Positions 60,803 to 64,000 of a stretch of 64,000 nt of DNA are shown in pieces. Below the pieces are notes generated by a model. That model saw nothing but the letters and a program-made list of their open reading frames with translations, was not told the origin of the DNA and did not search any database. Positions within the stretch are counted from its first letter, which is position 1. Each line of letters opens with the position of its first letter. Made by a program: the position numbers and the translations under genes. The stretch comes from Candidatus Rickettsiella viridis (GTDB lineage Bacteria > Pseudomonadota > Gammaproteobacteria > Diplorickettsiales > Diplorickettsiaceae): contig NZ_AP018005.1 of the NCBI RefSeq assembly GCF_003966755.1, positions 930,001 through 994,000 on the forward strand. Direction: 5' to 3'.

Positions 60803-61546
60803 TTATAACAGTACGCCTAACGTAACAGCAAATACAATCACTAAGAAAATAATCAAAGACCGGTCAATCAATTTTAAGGCCTGAGGGTAATTTTCTAAGC
60901 TTAATTCAGCGTTTTCTTCTAAACCCAAAGCAATACGTCCACTTTTTTCAGTCAGCTCACGATTCAATGATAAATCTCTTAATAAGTAATCTAACCAAAA
61001 TTGGCAGGTGTTCACAAAATTACCTGCCAAAGCGAACAGGATAGCGAATAAGCGAACCGGCAGCCAATCGAGAATAGAGAGTACTTGACTAGCCGCCTTG
61101 CCTAACGCAGGATAACTGGCATGAATATGCGCAGAACGCTCAACTAAACGATACACAAGTGCTGCCACAGGACCTAATAGCGCAAACCAAAAAATAACTG
61201 CAAATAATGTTTCATTGCTTTGCCAAAATATTGGCTGATGAACCTTATCTGTTTCATAAATATTTATCGGGCCCAAGCAATAAAAAAGCACAAAGGCACC
61301 CATCAGAAAAGCGAGCAAGCCATGAACAATAAATGCACTCAATCCATAAATAAGCGCAACCGGTATCACAACAGGCAGTACAACCAGCAATAAAGCCACA
61401 TAATCCTGTTGTGCCCAGCTCTGGTTGTGGGTCAGTTGATGTACTTTATTAACATACTGTTCAAACCAATTAAAACGCGCCAGTAAATTACCTTTGTGCA
61501 AAAACCGCTCTATACTTAAACACAATAATAATGTAATAAAAGTCAT
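60803..61546 (-). CDS. ampE: AmpE-like membrane protein
   Basis: 247 aa with about five membrane helices (LPVVIPVALIYGLSAFIVHG, LLAFLMGAFVLFYCLGPINI, ETLFAVIFWFALLGPVAALV, LIIFLVIVFAVTLGVLL). The N-terminus TFITLLLCLSIERFLHKG and the pattern FWFALLGPVAALVYRL are AmpE-like. AmpE is linked to cell-wall recycling and beta-lactamase regulation in enterobacteria; here no ampD neighbours it. Confidence 0.8.
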   Translation of the reverse strand: MTFITLLLCLSIERFLHKGNLLARFNWFEQYVNKVHQLTHNQSWAQQDYVALLLVVLPVVIPVALIYGLSAFIVHGLLAFLMGAFVLFYCLGPINIYETDKVHQPIFWQSNETLFAVIFWFALLGPVAALVYRLVERSAHIHASYPALGKAASQVLSILDWLPVRLFAILFALAGNFVNTCQFWLDYLLRDLSLNRELTEKSGRIALGLEENAELSLENYPQALKLIDRSLIIFLVIVFAVTLGVLL

Positions 61547-61591
61547 AATATTCTCTCCAGCTCCTGCCAGGTTTCCGAAATAGCATGCAGT

Positions 61592-62764
61592 TTAATCGAC
61601 ACGCAACTTATCATTCAAGGCCAATGGCGTAGGATAACGTAAAACCACCCAATAAGACGAGCCAATAAATGTCAAGATAGTGGCCGCTTGAATAAGATAG
61701 TTGGCTTTTCCGCCAATTAAGGCTGGTGTAGCCTCTGCCGCTAAATAAGCAATTAATAAAGAAAACTCACTTGCCTGTCCTAAACGTACCCCCGCTTCAC
61801 GCGCAATATTTCTTTTCTCACCTGACCAACGCAGTAAGACTTGAAACAGCCACGGTTTAATCAATAACACTAACCCGGCGAGTAACAGCGCAGGCACAAT
61901 GACTTCGGGCAAATAACTTAAATCAAAACTTGCGCCAATCGCAAAGAAAAACATAATCAAACAGAAATCACGCAGTGGTTTTAGGTTCTCGGCAATAAAA
62001 ACCGCAATAGGTCCTTCAGCAATAGAAACACCCGCTAAGAACGCACCTATTTCTGCGGAAAGCCCTAAGGCACGTGATAGTTCCGCTAAACCTAAACACC
62101 AACCTAATGCCACCAAGAAAAGGTATTCTTTAACACGATCGAAACGCATAAAAAGTTTGCTAATAAAATAGTGTTGTACTACAAACGCAAAACCAAGCAA
62201 CAAAGGAAAGGTAACCAGGGTTAATCCTAAATCGGCCCATTTAGAACCTGTTAGATGTGCGCCATGCACTAATAACAACATGACAATCGCTAACAAATCT
62301 TGTAGCAATAAAACACTAATGATCGTTTCACCGATGGGTTTATTATGTAATGCGAGCGTCGGTAATAACTTTAAACCAATAATGGTACTGGAAAAAATTA
62401 AGCTTGCGCCTATCAACAAACTTTCTAATAAGGTAAAACTAAACAGATAACCAACCGCAAACCCAATCAGTGTAAATAAAGCACTAAACACCAATGTCAC
62501 TAAGGCGGTTTTTTTCAAACTATGCAAAAACTCTTGTGGCGTCAGATCCAAACCCACTAAAAACAATAGGAAGATAATACCAATATCGCCAATGTCACGC
62601 GCAACGCCCAAATTAGGCACTAACTTTAATCCGCTGGGACCAAAAATAACCCCTAGCAATATATAGGCCACCAACAAAGATTGACGTGTATACAGTGCAA
62701 TCGTCGCTAAAACAGCGGCACCCGTAAAAATGACAAAGGTAGAAAAAACGAAACTATGATCCAT
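61592..62764 (-). CDS. Kef-type/CPA2 monovalent cation:proton antiporter
   Basis: 390 aa with ~12 membrane helices. CPA2 features: LLVAYILLGVIFGPSGL, DIGIIFLLFLVGLDLTPQEF (the conserved acidic site), ASLIFSSTIIGLKLLPTL, LLLQDLLAIVMLLLVHG, GLSAEIGAFLAGVSIAEGPI. It lacks the cytoplasmic TrkA-N nucleotide-binding domain of KefB/KefC. Probably K+/H+ or Na+/H+ exchange. Three bases downstream of the putA stop. Confidence 0.88.
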   Translation of the reverse strand: MDHSFVFSTFVIFTGAAVLATIALYTRQSLLVAYILLGVIFGPSGLKLVPNLGVARDIGDIGIIFLLFLVGLDLTPQEFLHSLKKTALVTLVFSALFTLIGFAVGYLFSFTLLESLLIGASLIFSSTIIGLKLLPTLALHNKPIGETIISVLLLQDLLAIVMLLLVHGAHLTGSKWADLGLTLVTFPLLLGFAFVVQHYFISKLFMRFDRVKEYLFLVALGWCLGLAELSRALGLSAEIGAFLAGVSIAEGPIAVFIAENLKPLRDFCLIMFFFAIGASFDLSYLPEVIVPALLLAGLVLLIKPWLFQVLLRWSGEKRNIAREAGVRLGQASEFSLLIAYLAAEATPALIGGKANYLIQAATILTFIGSSYWVVLRYPTPLALNDKLRVD

Positions 62765-62767
62765 CCA

Positions 62768-64000
62768 TTACTCCTCTAAACACAGCAGTGAGGCGTTACC
62801 TCCTGCTGCCGTGGTATTAATAGACAATGAACGTTCCACACATAATCGAGGAAGATAATAAGGACCACCTGCTTTTGGCCCCGTTCCAGATAGACCTTCA
62901 CCACCAAATGGTTGTACACCCACCACCGCGCCTATCATTGTCCGGTTAACGTATTGATTACCCACATGCACATTTCGTGTAATCGTATCGACTGTATTTT
63001 GAATTCGACTTTGTATTCCCAGTGTTAAGCCGTAACCGGTATGATTGATAGACGCTATCATCGCATCACGATCCTTAGCTGCATAACGGACAACATGCAA
63101 GATAGGACCAAATACTTCACGCTTTAACTGATCTAAACTATCCAGTTGAAATAATGCAGGTGGGAAAAAGTTAGTTTCATCAATACCATCTGGCATAGCC
63201 ACTTGATAAAGTAATGTCGCTTCTTCTTTCATACGATCAAAATGTTCTTGTAAAGTCTTCTTAGCGCCTTGATCAATAACAGGCCCTATATCGGTAAACA
63301 ATGTCGCTGGATTACCTAACTGTAGTTCAGCCATTGCACCACAAAGCATCTCAATTAATTTATCGGCTATTTCATTTTGTACAAATAAGACACGCAACGC
63401 CGAACAACGCTGCCCCGCGCTACCGAACGCTGAATTTAAAGCATCCGCGACCACTTGTTCAATCAATGCGGAAGAATCCACAATCATGGCATTTTGGCCG
63501 CCGGTTTCCGCAATAAACGGTAAGATACCGCCGATACGGCTTGCCAGGCCTTGATTAATTTCACGTGCGGTTTCTGTAGAACCGGTAAATACAATGCCTT
63601 TAATGCGCGGATCTAAGGTTAATTTTGGCCCGATGACCGCACCACTAGCCGGTACCAAATGTAATACTTGACCTGGAATACCGGCTTCATGCAATAAACG
63701 CACGGCGGCGGCGGCAATCAATGGCGTTTGACCGGCTGGTTTTGCAATCACTGTATTACCGGCGACTAATGCAGCGGTTACTTGGCCAATAAAAATCGCC
63801 AGCGGAAAATTCCAAGGACTAATACAAGCAATCACACCACGCCCTTGAAAACTCAACCAATTTTCTTCGCCGGTAGGACCTGGTAACAACTGTGGAACTA
63901 AATCCAAACGCGCGCGCATGGCATAATAACGACAGAAATCAATGGCTTCACGTACTTCGGCAATCGCATCCGGTAATGTCTTTCCACCTTCACGAACTGC
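62768..64000 (-). CDS. putA: PutA, P5C dehydrogenase C-terminal part (5' outside window)
   Basis: The frame is open to the right edge of the window, so the N-terminal proline dehydrogenase part lies beyond it. The visible ~410 residues begin AVREGGKTLPDAIAEVREAI and FCRYYAMRARLDL, characteristic of bifunctional PutA. Aldehyde dehydrogenase motifs: IACISPWNFPLAIFIGQVTA, FTGSTETA, active Glu in FIAETGGQNAMIVDSS, catalytic Cys in AFGSAGQRCSALRVLF, and the end QPFGGEGLSGTGPKAGG. Proline catabolism to glutamate; amino acids are likely host-derived fuel. It may be operonic with the antiporter downstream. Confidence 0.93.
   Translation of the reverse strand, partial: AVREGGKTLPDAIAEVREAIDFCRYYAMRARLDLVPQLLPGPTGEENWLSFQGRGVIACISPWNFPLAIFIGQVTAALVAGNTVIAKPAGQTPLIAAAAVRLLHEAGIPGQVLHLVPASGAVIGPKLTLDPRIKGIVFTGSTETAREINQGLASRIGGILPFIAETGGQNAMIVDSSALIEQVVADALNSAFGSAGQRCSALRVLFVQNEIADKLIEMLCGAMAELQLGNPATLFTDIGPVIDQGAKKTLQEHFDRMKEEATLLYQVAMPDGIDETNFFPPALFQLDSLDQLKREVFGPILHVVRYAAKDRDAMIASINHTGYGLTLGIQSRIQNTVDTITRNVHVGNQYVNRTMIGAVVGVQPFGGEGLSGTGPKAGGPYYLPRLCVERSLSINTTAAGGNASLLCLEE

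Noticed and set aside
1-64000. tRNA, rRNA or riboswitch genes
   Set aside because: I looked for cloverleaf-like segments with TTCGANTC-type loops and for known leader motifs in the intergenic gaps and saw none convincing. A covariance-model scan would be decisive.

Overview
The window looks like a chromosomal segment of an intracellular gammaproteobacterium of the order Legionellales, most like the Rickettsiella/Diplorickettsia branch. The evidence is a dotD-dotC-dotB cluster (Dot/Icm type IVB secretion core), gammaproteobacterial housekeeping genes (hemA-prmA-accC-accB, prfA-prmC, aceE-aceF-lpd, ftsY/rsmD, hemF/hemJ), several effector-like ORFs with eukaryote-targeting signatures, decayed genes, and at least three families of short dispersed repeats between genes. 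The lineage is inferred from content; no marker gene such as 16S is present.

Layout. 1-15 kb is an AT-rich accessory island: a truncated secreted-protein gene at the left edge, two coiled-coil proteins with strictly periodic cysteines and a shared C-terminal domain, a modular 637-aa protein with a decayed copy beside it, a beta/gamma-crystallin-like protein, a 323-aa relative of unknown function, and a two-gene unit encoding an alpha-solenoid-like protein (842 aa) and a giant toxin-like protein (1546 aa). 15-32 kb is mostly housekeeping: a gamma-carbonic-anhydrase-like protein, RhlE, YihY, the PLP synthase pair PdxS/PdxT, a tyrosine recombinase, HemF, HemJ, rubredoxin, FtsY, RsmD, then the tightly overlapped dotD-dotC-dotB-epmA run.

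31-47 kb mixes metabolism and pathogenicity. It holds a frameshifted nicotinamidase next to an intact nicotinate phosphoribosyltransferase, an OTU-protease-like effector candidate, DksA fused to a histone-H1-like tail, prmC and prfA, four hypothetical or effector-like genes, and an Mla-type lipid ABC transporter whose STAS-permease gene is split by one in-frame stop. After it come two tandem copies of an unknown module, both frame-disrupted at poly-A runs; in one, the run is a classic -1 slippery heptamer in the right frame. 47-64 kb is core metabolism: hemA, prmA, accC, accB, recG, a YopJ-like acetyltransferase candidate, the pyruvate dehydrogenase operon, ampE, a Kef-type antiporter and the 3' part of putA.

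The most interesting material is the frameshift-linked module pair at 44.8-47.3 kb, the Cys-periodic coiled coils at 0.6-2.7 kb, the two large island genes at 7.6-14.7 kb, the OTU-like and YopJ-like candidates, the histone-tailed DksA, and a MITE-like repeat (family A) that supplies gene ends and start regions. I saw no rRNA, tRNA or CRISPR array.
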